A stretch of 64,000 bases of DNA, taken from assembly GCA_030653975.1 (NCBI GenBank), contig JAURYH010000031.1, positions 1-64,000 of the forward strand, written 5' to 3'. The translations under genes were made by a program, and so were the position numbers. Numbering within the stretch: the first letter of the stretch is position 1; each line of letters begins with the position of its first letter. The notes under the pieces are model-generated. The model was given only the letters and a program-made list of their open reading frames with translations. It was not told the origin of the DNA and did not search any database. Positions 20,612 through 28,976 of this stretch are shown one piece after another. The stretch is from Hydrogenophaga sp. GTDB taxonomy: Bacteria > Pseudomonadota > Gammaproteobacteria > Burkholderiales > Burkholderiaceae_C.

Positions 20612-22321
20612 ATGACACAAAAACTCGCCGGACACCTGCTGATTGAATGCCTGATTGCCCAGGGCGTGACCCACGCCTTTGGCGTACCGGGCGAGAGTTA
20701 TCTTGCCGTGCTCGACGGCTTTCATGCCCACGCCGACCGCATCCGTTTCGTGATGAACCGGCAGGAGGGCGGCGCCGCCTTCATGGCCGAAGCCCAGGGC
20801 AAGCTCACCGGGCGACCGGGCATCTGTTTCGTGACCCGTGGGCCGGGCGCGACCAACGCCTCCATCGGCCTGCACACCGCCTTCCAGGACTCCACGCCCA
20901 TGGTGCTGTTCATCGGCGATGTGGCCAGCGACGCGCGCGACCGCGAAGCCTTTCAGGAGGTGGACTACCTGAGCTTCTTTGGGCCGAGCACCAAGGGCAT
21001 GGCCAAGCGCGTGGAGCGCATCGACGATCCGCGCCGCATCCCTGAATACGTGGCCCGCGCCTTCGCCACCGCCATGAACGGCCGGCCCGGCCCGGTGGTG
21101 CTCGTGCTGCCCGAAGACATGCTCACGCAAACCGTGGAGGTCGAACCGCTGCCGCGCGTGGAACCGGTTCAGGCCTGGAGCGACCCGGGCGCGCTGCGCA
21201 GCCTGCGTGAACTGCTGCTGCAGGCCGAGCGTCCGCTGGTGATCGCCGGCGGTGGCGGCTGGACGCCGCAGGCCGCGGCCGCGCTGCAACGCTTTGCCGA
21301 AAACTGGCAGCTGCCGGTGGCCAACGCCTTCCGCTTCCAGGACTGTTTTGACAACCACCACCCGAACTACGCGGGCGACATCGGTCTGGGCATCAACCCG
21401 GCACTGGCCGCGCGCGTGCGCGAGAGCGACCTGCTGATCGCCATCGGCCCGCGCCTGGGCGAGGCCACCACCGGTGGCTACACCTTGATTGAAGCACCGG
21501 TGCCGAAACAGAAGCTGGTGCACATCCACGCCAGCGCCGAAGAACTCAACCGCGTCTACCAGGCCACGCTGGCCATCAACGCCACCATGAATGCCGCGGC
21601 GCGCAGCCTGGAGGTGTTGACCGCGCCGCCGGGTGTCGCCTGGGGCCAGTGGACGCAGGCCTGCCACGCCGATTACGAGGCCAACGTGGACGTGGCCAAC
21701 GGCGGCATCGTATTGCCCGGCACGATCAACATGCCGTCCCTCATCCACACGCTGCAGCAGCACCTGCCGGCCGATGCCGTGCTCACCAACGGCGCAGGCA
21801 ACTTTGCCTCGTGGCTGCACCGCTTTTTCAGATACCACGGCCTGGTCAAGGGCCACAAGACCCAGCTTGCGCCCACCAACGGCGCCATGGGCTACGGCGT
21901 GCCGGCCGGCATCGCGGCGGCCATCCTCACCGGGCGCACCGCCTTCACCATCGCGGGCGACGGCGATTTCCTCATGAACGGCCAGGAGCTGGCCACCGCC
22001 GTGCAGCACGGCGCCAAGAGCATCGTGCTGCTGCTCAACAACGGCACCTTCGGCACCATCCGCATGCACCAGGAACGCGAGTACCCGGCGCGCGTGAGCG
22101 GTTCGGACCTGAACAACCCGGACTTCTGTGCACTCGCCCGGGCCTACGGTTACGCGGCGGAGCAGATCACCCACACCGACGAATTCGAGCCCGCGCTGCT
22201 GCGTGCCCTGGCGGCGACCGGCGGCACGGTGATTGAAGTGATGCTCAGTGAGGAAGTCATCACCACGCGGGGCACGCTGTCGGCTATCCGGCACACGGCC
22301 CTGCAATCGCACACGCTTTGA
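20612..22321 (+). CDS. Thiamine-diphosphate enzyme, acetolactate-synthase-like
   Basis: A 569-residue ThDP-dependent protein of the acetolactate synthase/benzoylformate decarboxylase superfamily. It has the activating glutamate (Glu52 in MNRQEGGAAF), the central FAD/structural domain, and the ThDP-Mg motif that opens GDGDFLMNGQELA and ends LLLNNGTFG near 440-475. It lacks a partner small subunit, so true branched-chain acetolactate synthase is unlikely; a 2-oxo-acid decarboxylase or lyase is more probable. It forms a likely two-gene unit with the MFS transporter. Confidence 0.85.
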   Translation: MTQKLAGHLLIECLIAQGVTHAFGVPGESYLAVLDGFHAHADRIRFVMNRQEGGAAFMAEAQGKLTGRPGICFVTRGPGATNASIGLHTAFQDSTPMVLFIGDVASDARDREAFQEVDYLSFFGPSTKGMAKRVERIDDPRRIPEYVARAFATAMNGRPGPVVLVLPEDMLTQTVEVEPLPRVEPVQAWSDPGALRSLRELLLQAERPLVIAGGGGWTPQAAAALQRFAENWQLPVANAFRFQDCFDNHHPNYAGDIGLGINPALAARVRESDLLIAIGPRLGEATTGGYTLIEAPVPKQKLVHIHASAEELNRVYQATLAINATMNAAARSLEVLTAPPGVAWGQWTQACHADYEANVDVANGGIVLPGTINMPSLIHTLQQHLPADAVLTNGAGNFASWLHRFFRYHGLVKGHKTQLAPTNGAMGYGVPAGIAAAILTGRTAFTIAGDGDFLMNGQELATAVQHGAKSIVLLLNNGTFGTIRMHQEREYPARVSGSDLNNPDFCALARAYGYAAEQITHTDEFEPALLRALAATGGTVIEVMLSEEVITTRGTLSAIRHTALQSHTL

Positions 22322-22434
22322 GCCGATTTCGGGGCGAAATGTAAATAGATCACAAAACGCCGGGCAACCACGCGCTATCAGGCCGGACGCCTTGTTTCTA
22401 AAGTTCTTCCATCAACACGACGGGGGAACGTCAC

Positions 22435-23130
22435 ATGTGGCAAAGCAATGAAACCATCTCTACCCGCAGCCATTTTCCGGCAGCGGGCCTGAGCACCCAG
22501 AGCGGTCTGGAGCAGGCGCTCCTGCTGCGCGTGCTGGACGAAATCGACTACGGTGTGCTGGTGATCGATGCGCAGGGCCGTCTGCGTCATGCCAACCACC
22601 TGGCGCGCCACGAAATGGCCAGCTCCCGGCTGATCATGAACCACGGCAATTCGCTGCTGGGTACCACCACCGAGTTCACCCTGCAGATCCAGCAGGCTCT
22701 GGAGCAAGCCCTGCGGGGTCAACGCCGGCTGGTTTCGCTTCGCAACGTGTCCCGGGAACTGTCGCTGGCCTTCATCCCGCTGAGCCATCCCCTGGAGACT
22801 GACTCGCCGTCGGTGCTGGTGCTGTTGTCCCGGCAGGGCGCCAGCGAGAACCTGGCTGTGCGCCTGTTCGCCCGGGCGCAGAACCTCAGCCCCAGCGAAG
22901 AGTCGGTGCTGATGGGTCTGTGCCGCGGCCTGTCGATCCCCGACATCGCGGCCGAACACGGCGTGGTCCAGTCCACGGTGCGCAGCCAGATCAAGGCGCT
23001 GCGCGAAAAAACCGGCTGTCCCAGCATCCGGTTGATGATGCAGCGCGTCAGCAGCCTGCCGCCGGTGGTGCCCGCCTTGCGCATCGTTTCGCCGATGCCT
23101 CACAATGCCATGGAGTTCGCCCAACCATGA
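22435..23130 (+). CDS. LuxR-type helix-turn-helix regulator
   Basis: A 231-residue protein with a C-terminal LuxR/FixJ DNA-binding domain (LSPSEESVLMGLCRGLSIPD, then IAAEHGVVQSTVRSQIKALR). The N-terminal half looks like a PAS-type sensor (VLDEIDYGVLVIDAQGRLRH), not a phosphoacceptor receiver, so it probably senses a ligand or partner. A GGGGGA ribosome site lies upstream of the ATG. The crp-like gene starts six bases after its stop, so the two regulators are probably co-transcribed. Confidence 0.85.
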   Translation: MWQSNETISTRSHFPAAGLSTQSGLEQALLLRVLDEIDYGVLVIDAQGRLRHANHLARHEMASSRLIMNHGNSLLGTTTEFTLQIQQALEQALRGQRRLVSLRNVSRELSLAFIPLSHPLETDSPSVLVLLSRQGASENLAVRLFARAQNLSPSEESVLMGLCRGLSIPDIAAEHGVVQSTVRSQIKALREKTGCPSIRLMMQRVSSLPPVVPALRIVSPMPHNAMEFAQP

Positions 23131-23136
23131 GCACGA

Positions 23137-23787
23137 ATGCCCGCACCCGCCGCCTGGCCTCCCGACACCGATCCCGACACACACATTGAGGCCCTCGCGG
23201 CCCAGGGCGTGCAGCGCCGCTACCGCCGCGGTGCGCTGCTGATCCAGGAGGGGGACACGGGCGACACCCTCTACATCGTGCGGCAAGGACGGCTGCGCGC
23301 CTTCCTCGCCGACGACAGCGGCAAGGAACTCACCCTGGGCACTTACGGCCCGCTGGAGTATGTGGGGGAAATGTCGCTCGACGGTGGCCCCCGGTCGGCC
23401 AACGTCGAAGCCGCCGAAGCCAGCATGTGTTCGGTCATTTCGCGCGCCACGCTGCTGGCTTACATCGCCGCCCACCCCGAATTCGCCCTGGTGCTCATGG
23501 CCCGTCTCATCCGCCGCGCGCGCCTGGCCACAGAGAGCGCACGCAGCGTCGCCCTGATCGATGTCTATGGCCGGCTGGTCCGCCTGCTCAACCAGATGGC
23601 CCAGGTACCCGATGCGCGCGGTGAACGCATGCTGCGCGAACGCATCACCCACCAGGCCATCGCCCAGCACCTGGCCTGTTCGCGCGAGATGGTCAGCCGC
23701 CTGCTGAAAGACCTGGAGAGCGGCGGCTACATCGCCGTGCGCGAGCGCTGGATCTGGCTGCTCAAGACCTTGCCGGCACGCTGGTGA
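23137..23787 (+). CDS. Crp/Fnr-family transcriptional regulator
   Basis: A 216-residue regulator with an N-terminal cyclic-nucleotide-binding-type barrel (LLIQEGDTGDTLYIVRQGRL ... VGEMSLDGGPRSANVEA) and a C-terminal Crp helix-turn-helix (ITHQAIAQHLACSREMVSRL). The PRSA segment resembles the cAMP phosphate-binding region of Crp. It lacks an N-terminal cysteine cluster, so it is not an oxygen-sensing Fnr. Its last 26 bases overlap the end of the convergent peptidase gene. A class III cyclase is encoded nearby on the other strand, which may be relevant if this protein binds cAMP. Confidence 0.88.
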   Translation: MPAPAAWPPDTDPDTHIEALAAQGVQRRYRRGALLIQEGDTGDTLYIVRQGRLRAFLADDSGKELTLGTYGPLEYVGEMSLDGGPRSANVEAAEASMCSVISRATLLAYIAAHPEFALVLMARLIRRARLATESARSVALIDVYGRLVRLLNQMAQVPDARGERMLRERITHQAIAQHLACSREMVSRLLKDLESGGYIAVRERWIWLLKTLPARW

Positions 23788-25852
23788 TCGGGGTCGCGCC
23801 TTGTGATCCACCACCACCGCACGGCTTATTGATCATCGAGCGGGCTTCCAGCGGTGCGGACGAACTGGTGCCGACCAGGCGCACCGTGCTGCCGCTGCGG
23901 CTGCCCGCGGCGCGCACACCCCACAACGCCACGTTGTCATCGCTCACCTGCAGCGTGTCGGGCAGCTTCTTCACGCCGGGACGCTGGGGCCGGCCGGCAT
24001 CCGGGTCGGGCTTGCGTGGGGAATAGAGCGCGAAGTGGCCTGAGGGCGATGCGTGGCGGCGGATGCCACCCACGCTCACCGTGTTCTGGCCGGTCGAGAG
24101 GCTGTTGAAGGTGCCGCTGCGCCGGATCGGCGTGGGGTTGTTTGCATGATCGACGAAAGACCCGGGGTTGCCACTGGTGTCGTAATCCGGGTCTTCAAAG
24201 TAGGACTGTCGGGCACCGGTGTTCTGGCCGATGGCCACATCGTCGCGCTCGATGTAGGCATCCAACGTGATGTCGCTCGTTCCCATGTTGGCGAGAGTGA
24301 CCTGCCAGACCCCAAACGGCGCGGTGGCCGCCGAACGCTTGCGGCTGAAAGTGGGTTCGAGCGCCAGCAGGATGCAGGTGCCCTGGCTGCCCAGGGCAGA
24401 GGTGGCGGGGTAGATCAGCCCACACAGCGGCGTGCCGTGCAAGTCGGTCCACACGCCCGACTCGCCCATGCCACGGGCCGGCAGGGGTTCCGCCTGGCCT
24501 GGCGGCGTCACGCAGACCTTCACGGCCTGTGCGCCATCGGGCAACCAGATTTCAAGAAAGCTTTGGGTGCGGTCGTCGGGCTGTACGCGCCAGTGCAGTG
24601 TCACAGTCTCGCTGGCGGCGAGCGTCGCGTTGATGTGGGTGCGGCTCTGGTAGGCGTTGCCCGCGGGCACGGCGATCTGCAGCCGCCCGCCGTAGAGCGC
24701 GATCAACTGGTCCATGGCTGCTTCCAGGATGGAGCTGCCGTCGTGCGGCCCTGCCAGGGTGCCCCAGCTGATGTTCACCACCACCTGTGCAATCGGCGCG
24801 CAGCGCGCCAGGATGTACATCAGGCCATCGAGCACACTCACGTTCATGGCGCCGCCCGAGGTGTCGAGCACGTTCGACCAATCGAGCTGCACGGCCACCA
24901 GATCGGCGCGGCTGGCGTCGTCGTGGACCGGGTGCAGCGGATTGCCCGGCCCGCAGGCCAGGCTCATCACGTGGGTGCCGTGGTTGACGGGTTTGCTCAG
25001 GTCCCACAGCTGCAGGTGCTGGTAGAGCGCGTCTTCGTCCACCTGGCCGTGCCGGGTGTAGGCCGCCATGGCCGCGTCGATGGCAGCGCCCGAGAGTTCG
25101 TGACCGTAACCCATGTCGTGCGGTGTGGGGCCGGCGCGCGCCGGGTCCAGCGGTTCGCGGTGGCGCGGCTGGTTGCCGGGCCAGTTGCCGTTCTGGTAGG
25201 CGTCCTGCCGCCAGAAATGCCGGATGCGCGTGCGGCCGTGCTGATCCAGAAAGGCGCTGTTGGCCAGCGCCAGGCCGCCGTCGATCAGTCCGAGCACCTT
25301 GCCGTAGAGCAGGCCATGGGCCGGGGTGGGTGGGCTGGTGGGCGTGCAGGGATCAACCAGCGCGTGCGTGTGGGGCTCCACCGGCAGGCCGAGTTCGAAG
25401 CGCTGGATCATGCTGCGCAAATGCGCATCGCTGCGAAGCTTGTCGAAGAAGCGCGGCTTCACGCGTGCGCTGCAAAAGCGCAGGTCGGGCACGTTCAGGT
25501 ACACCCTGGGAATCTGCAGCCAGGTGGTGCGGGACGCGGCCACCAGCGCCGGCACATCAGCCTCTTGCGAGAGCTCGATCACGATGGGCAACCACTTCGG
25601 CGGCTTCTTGCCGCGACCCAGCCGGTAACCCGCGAAGTGGTCGGCTTCGGCCCAGGCGAGGTAAGGGTCCTGGCCATCGATGGCACCGGGTGCGCTCCAG
25701 TCGATGCCGGTGAACTCACCGGTGGGCAAGGGCTGCCAGGTGGGTGCGCTCACTGGAGTACCTTCGCCCTGCGGGCTGCGGTGCGAGCTTGCTTGGGAAC
25801 GGCCCGGCGCGGCGCTTGCCAACACCTCCGCGCGGCGCACCGCGGCGCTCAT
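23762..25852 (-). CDS. Subtilisin-type (S8) serine peptidase
   Basis: A 696-residue S8-family peptidase. The triad can be read as Asp191 (VLGLIDGG), His291 (NHGTHVMSL) and Ser663 (LVGTSSSAP), with the oxyanion asparagine in VPAGN near 399. A beta-rich insertion lies between the oxyanion loop and the serine. No signal peptide is evident, so it is either cytoplasmic or exported by another route. Only about 33 residues follow the serine, short for the family. The ATG overlaps the PAP2 stop as ATGA; an in-frame GTG lies two codons upstream. It is the last gene of the cyclase-PAP2-peptidase unit. Confidence 0.87.
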   Translation of the reverse strand: MSAAVRRAEVLASAAPGRSQASSHRSPQGEGTPVSAPTWQPLPTGEFTGIDWSAPGAIDGQDPYLAWAEADHFAGYRLGRGKKPPKWLPIVIELSQEADVPALVAASRTTWLQIPRVYLNVPDLRFCSARVKPRFFDKLRSDAHLRSMIQRFELGLPVEPHTHALVDPCTPTSPPTPAHGLLYGKVLGLIDGGLALANSAFLDQHGRTRIRHFWRQDAYQNGNWPGNQPRHREPLDPARAGPTPHDMGYGHELSGAAIDAAMAAYTRHGQVDEDALYQHLQLWDLSKPVNHGTHVMSLACGPGNPLHPVHDDASRADLVAVQLDWSNVLDTSGGAMNVSVLDGLMYILARCAPIAQVVVNISWGTLAGPHDGSSILEAAMDQLIALYGGRLQIAVPAGNAYQSRTHINATLAASETVTLHWRVQPDDRTQSFLEIWLPDGAQAVKVCVTPPGQAEPLPARGMGESGVWTDLHGTPLCGLIYPATSALGSQGTCILLALEPTFSRKRSAATAPFGVWQVTLANMGTSDITLDAYIERDDVAIGQNTGARQSYFEDPDYDTSGNPGSFVDHANNPTPIRRSGTFNSLSTGQNTVSVGGIRRHASPSGHFALYSPRKPDPDAGRPQRPGVKKLPDTLQVSDDNVALWGVRAAGSRSGSTVRLVGTSSSAPLEARSMINKPCGGGGSQGATPITSVPARS

Positions 25853-26958
25853 TGCCACTCCTTGATCGCTTCCTCCCAGAGCCAGGCGATCAGCGGGGCG
25901 TTGCCCACGCCCATGCCGGTGGCCGAGCGTGTGTAGGCTGCCTGCCTATGGGGGCCATCCATCTTCTGGTGCAGGCTGAAGTCCAGCGCCTCGCCGTTCG
26001 CGCCTTGGAACAGGCGGCCATCAAAGCCGCGCTCGTGCACCCGTGTGCCGGTGGCGCGGGCCACCAGGAACTCGGCCAGCGACGTGCCGAGCAGGCGGCC
26101 AGCCGCGCTGTCCACCGGAAAGTGCACACCGGCCACGGTGCGGTTCACGGCGATGCGCGAGGCCAGCCGCTGCAGCTGTTCGTGGCTGGCCGTGCCGTTG
26201 GGGGTGGCCACACCTTCGGGCGAGGCGGCGTTGAGCAGCGCTTCCAGTACGACGGCGAAGGCGAATGCTTCGGTGGCGTGGCCGCTGGGCCAGCTGCCGT
26301 GCCCTGGCGTCTGGATCATGGGCTGGATCTGCGGCGAAAACGCTTCCGGCCGCAGACTGGCGAAGGTGTGCTTGAAGCGCATCTCCACATGCAAGCAGAG
26401 CGCAAAGACCAGGTCCAGCAGCTGCAGGGTTTTCTTGTGGCGGTGTGCCGTCAGACCGACCATGGACGAAAAGAACGCCAACGGCGGCGTCAGCTGCGCC
26501 ACGACCTCGGCCGCGCGGTCGGCGCGCAGGTCGGCGTAGGCCGCGACCAGATCGAGCTGTTTCTTGAACTGGGCCTTGGTGGGGGCGCGCAGGCACACGA
26601 GCGGTTTGCGCTGGATGGTATTGGCCTGCAGGTTGGCGAACTCCAGCAGCGCTTCCTTGGGGCCGTTGCGGGTGCGGAACAGCAGGCCTTCGACCAGCTC
26701 GGTGAAGCAGGCCGTGACGCGCGGTCCGTCGGCCCAGAGCTTGAGGTTGGCGGGCTTGTCGAACCCGGGTTCGGTGGCGTGCAAGGACGCTCCGATGAAC
26801 GGGCCGACGATGGCTGCTCGGCTGAGGATGAGTGCGTCGGAGGAGACGATGGCAGTGCCAAGTCCACCACTTAGACCGCCACTCAATCCTCCGCTCAAAC
26901 CGCCACTCAATCCTCCGCTCAGACCTCCACTCAATCCACCACTTAGTCCCCCACTCAT
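25849..26958 (-). CDS. PAP2/vanadium-haloperoxidase-fold protein with SGGL-repeat N-terminus
   Basis: A 369-residue protein of the PAP2/vanadium-dependent haloperoxidase superfamily. All three phosphate/vanadate motifs are visible: KHTFASLRP (KX6RP), PSGHA, and NRTVAGVHFPVD (RX5HX3D, with Asn instead of the usual Ser before Arg). Such proteins are phosphatases or haloperoxidases; sequence alone does not decide. Residues 2-33 are eight exact SGGL tetrapeptides. There is no transmembrane set, so it is a soluble-type member. The start is 18 bases after the cyclase stop; its end overlaps the peptidase start. Confidence 0.85.
   Translation of the reverse strand: MSGGLSGGLSGGLSGGLSGGLSGGLSGGLSGGLGTAIVSSDALILSRAAIVGPFIGASLHATEPGFDKPANLKLWADGPRVTACFTELVEGLLFRTRNGPKEALLEFANLQANTIQRKPLVCLRAPTKAQFKKQLDLVAAYADLRADRAAEVVAQLTPPLAFFSSMVGLTAHRHKKTLQLLDLVFALCLHVEMRFKHTFASLRPEAFSPQIQPMIQTPGHGSWPSGHATEAFAFAVVLEALLNAASPEGVATPNGTASHEQLQRLASRIAVNRTVAGVHFPVDSAAGRLLGTSLAEFLVARATGTRVHERGFDGRLFQGANGEALDFSLHQKMDGPHRQAAYTRSATGMGVGNAPLIAWLWEEAIKEWQ
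26860..26955 (-). repeat. Eight tandem 12-base units encoding SGGL
   Basis: Codons 2-33 of the PAP2-fold gene are eight units of Ser-Gly-Gly-Leu. The units differ from each other only at synonymous positions (AGT/AGC, GGG/GGT/GGA/GGC, CTA/TTG/CTG/CTT). The codon choice is AT-richer than in the surrounding genes. Confidence 0.95.
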
Positions 26959-26976
26959 GATCTCTCCTTGAAAAAA

Positions 26977-28803
26977 TTACTCAGGCATTCCTAGCGCTGC
27001 CAACACCTTTGCACCTCTGCGCCTCAACGGACTTTGGCTTCCAGAAGACAAGTATCTTGAAACTGTTAGATCGGGTTGAAGGCTGCGCAAAATCTCAAAG
27101 GTCCGAGCGGCATCATCCATGGCACCAGACTCGTATTGCGCAATCAGCAAGGTTCTGATGGTGGGCAGGTGGTATCGATTTTTCAGCAGCGACGAACGGG
27201 AGAGTTCAATGGCTCGCTCCCACATCTCCATGGCTGCGCAGCTGGTCGCCAACATCATCTCGAAATAATATTTCTGTGGATCCAGCGGGGAAAGATGCAG
27301 CGCATTTTCGGCTTCGATCATCGAATCCGTGGGGGTGCCCCACATGGTTGACCACACGCTGTTGTAGAGCCAGGCCATGGGATCGTTGGGGTTGCTCTGG
27401 GTGGCTTCCTGCAGCAGGCTGTGCGAGGCGTCCACGTCCTCGCCCAAGTGGCACAGTGCATGGCCCTTGATGGCCATGGCCAGCGAGCTGGAGGGCTCCA
27501 GATCGAGTGCGCGGTCGGCCATGTCGATTGCCCGCTGGAATTCCCTGGCCGGATCGGCGGTGATGCCTTGCATCACCTGCATGATGTGCCACTTGGCCAT
27601 CCAGGCCCGGGGTGCCGCCACGCGTTTGTGGCGTTCAGCCACCGCCTCTAGCAACTGCTGGCTGCGCTGCAGATCGCGGGCTGTCGAGCGGTGCATGAGC
27701 GTGATGCCGCCCAGCATGAGCGAATTGCTGTCCAGCTTGGGCAGCGGCAGCACGAGACTGCGCTGTATTTCTGCATGGAGCAGTGCGTGGGCACAGGCGG
27801 TGCTGAGCGTGTTGAGCAGTTCGCTTTGCTCCTGCACCAGGTCCAGGGTGTCGCCACCGAGGCGCTCGGCCCACACGACTTCATGGCGGCGCGTGTCGGA
27901 CAGCTCGGCCATGATGACCACCCTGTCACCCAGGGTGGCGTAGCTGCCGCTGAGCACAAAGGCCGCGTCGAGTCGGGCGTCGATTTCGCCGGGGCTGGCG
28001 CTGCGGTCGCGAAAGGCCGTGGTGGACAGGCGCGAGATCACGCGCAGGTCCTGGCTGCGTGAAAGCTGTGCGATCACGCCGTCGGCGATGAGCTCGCCGA
28101 TGACGAAGTGTTCCGGCGAAGGGTTGCGGGCCTCGAACGGGATGACGGCGATGGAGGGCCGGAAGTCGACTGGCGCGGCCTCGCGCGTCGCGGGACGCCA
28201 GACCACCTGGCCGTCTCGCACCGGGTGAACCAGCCAGGTGCGCACCGGCTGGGGCCAGTGCTTGAGATAGCTCTCGCCCATGTCCTCGACTTCACCGTCC
28301 ACCCCGTCCACGATGGCATCGCGCACGGCCGCCGTGACCACCGTGTCACCCGGATCGGCCAGGCTGGTCACGCGCGCGGCCAGGTTCACGCCGTGTCCAT
28401 ACACGTCTTCGGCGTCGACATACAGGTGGCTGGCGTTGATGCCCGCCCGCAGATGCAACTGCTCGGCCGGTGGCAGGGTCTGGTTCAGGGGGGCAAAGAA
28501 GCGGTGGAGTTCGTGGGCCGCCTGCACGGCGTCGGCGGGCTGATCGAACTCGGCCAGGATGCCGTCACCCAGGCTCTTGACCAGTCGGCCGTGCCGCTGG
28601 GGCAGCACCTGCGTTCGTGCATGGCTGAGAAAGCCGCGCCAGTGGTTCACCACCGCCGATTCGTTCGCTGCCATCAGACGCACCGACTCCACCAAGTCCA
28701 TCACGAGAACCACCCTGTTGTATTGCAGCGGCAACGGCGAAATCAGGTCCTCGGGGCCTGAACCGCTGACCGGCATGTTGGGCTGTGGCACGGGAGCTGT
28801 CAT
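26977..28803 (-). CDS. Class III adenylate/guanylate cyclase with TolB-like and TPR regions
   Basis: A 608-residue protein. Residues about 28-195 are a class III nucleotide cyclase catalytic domain: metal Asp36 in VVLVMDLVES, second acidic site in VKSLGDGILAEF, and DVYGHGVNLAARV with the transition-state Asn/Arg. A TolB-like alpha/beta region follows (RPSIAVIPFEARNPSPEHFV), then TPR-like helical repeats to the end. This CHD-TolB-TPR layout is common in proteobacteria; it normally makes cAMP in the cytoplasm in response to unknown signals. It heads the operon with the PAP2 and S8 genes. The last 150 bases are AT-richer than average. Confidence 0.88.
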   Translation of the reverse strand: MTAPVPQPNMPVSGSGPEDLISPLPLQYNRVVLVMDLVESVRLMAANESAVVNHWRGFLSHARTQVLPQRHGRLVKSLGDGILAEFDQPADAVQAAHELHRFFAPLNQTLPPAEQLHLRAGINASHLYVDAEDVYGHGVNLAARVTSLADPGDTVVTAAVRDAIVDGVDGEVEDMGESYLKHWPQPVRTWLVHPVRDGQVVWRPATREAAPVDFRPSIAVIPFEARNPSPEHFVIGELIADGVIAQLSRSQDLRVISRLSTTAFRDRSASPGEIDARLDAAFVLSGSYATLGDRVVIMAELSDTRRHEVVWAERLGGDTLDLVQEQSELLNTLSTACAHALLHAEIQRSLVLPLPKLDSNSLMLGGITLMHRSTARDLQRSQQLLEAVAERHKRVAAPRAWMAKWHIMQVMQGITADPAREFQRAIDMADRALDLEPSSSLAMAIKGHALCHLGEDVDASHSLLQEATQSNPNDPMAWLYNSVWSTMWGTPTDSMIEAENALHLSPLDPQKYYFEMMLATSCAAMEMWERAIELSRSSLLKNRYHLPTIRTLLIAQYESGAMDDAARTFEILRSLQPDLTVSRYLSSGSQSPLRRRGAKVLAALGMPE

Positions 28804-28908
28804 ACCTCATTGGGGGTAGGTTTTTTTCAGTTTCTCACATTTGGGGGATGCTCTGCAGGGGTATCCGATTGCCGTTGCCCTTCGGCGGCGCCAGTCGCGC
28901 CCAGACGA

Positions 28909-28936
28909 GAAAAAGCCGGCTTGCGCCGGCTTTTTC
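28909..28936 (-). terminator. Intrinsic terminator after the SWIB/H1-like gene
   Basis: A perfect stem AAAAAGCCGGC ... GCCGGCTTTTT with a four-base loop is flanked by T runs on both strands. It lies downstream of the SWIB gene on the minus strand and separates it from the cyclase operon that starts at 28803. Confidence 0.85.
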
Positions 28937-28976
28937 GATTCAAGGTTCTGCGCGCAGCGCGAACCCTGAGACCTGA

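Noticed and set aside
20612-22321. Housekeeping acetolactate synthase IlvB
   Set aside because: There is no regulatory small subunit next to it, the sequence diverges from IlvB, and it pairs with a transporter under a local regulator.
23137-23787. Fnr-type oxygen sensor
   Set aside because: The N-terminal iron-sulphur cysteine cluster is missing; the only cysteines are in the barrel and the helix-turn-helix.
26860-26955. Possible CRISPR or minisatellite at the SGGL array
   Set aside because: There are no spacers; the 12-base units are in frame and the variation is synonymous, so it is a coding repeat.
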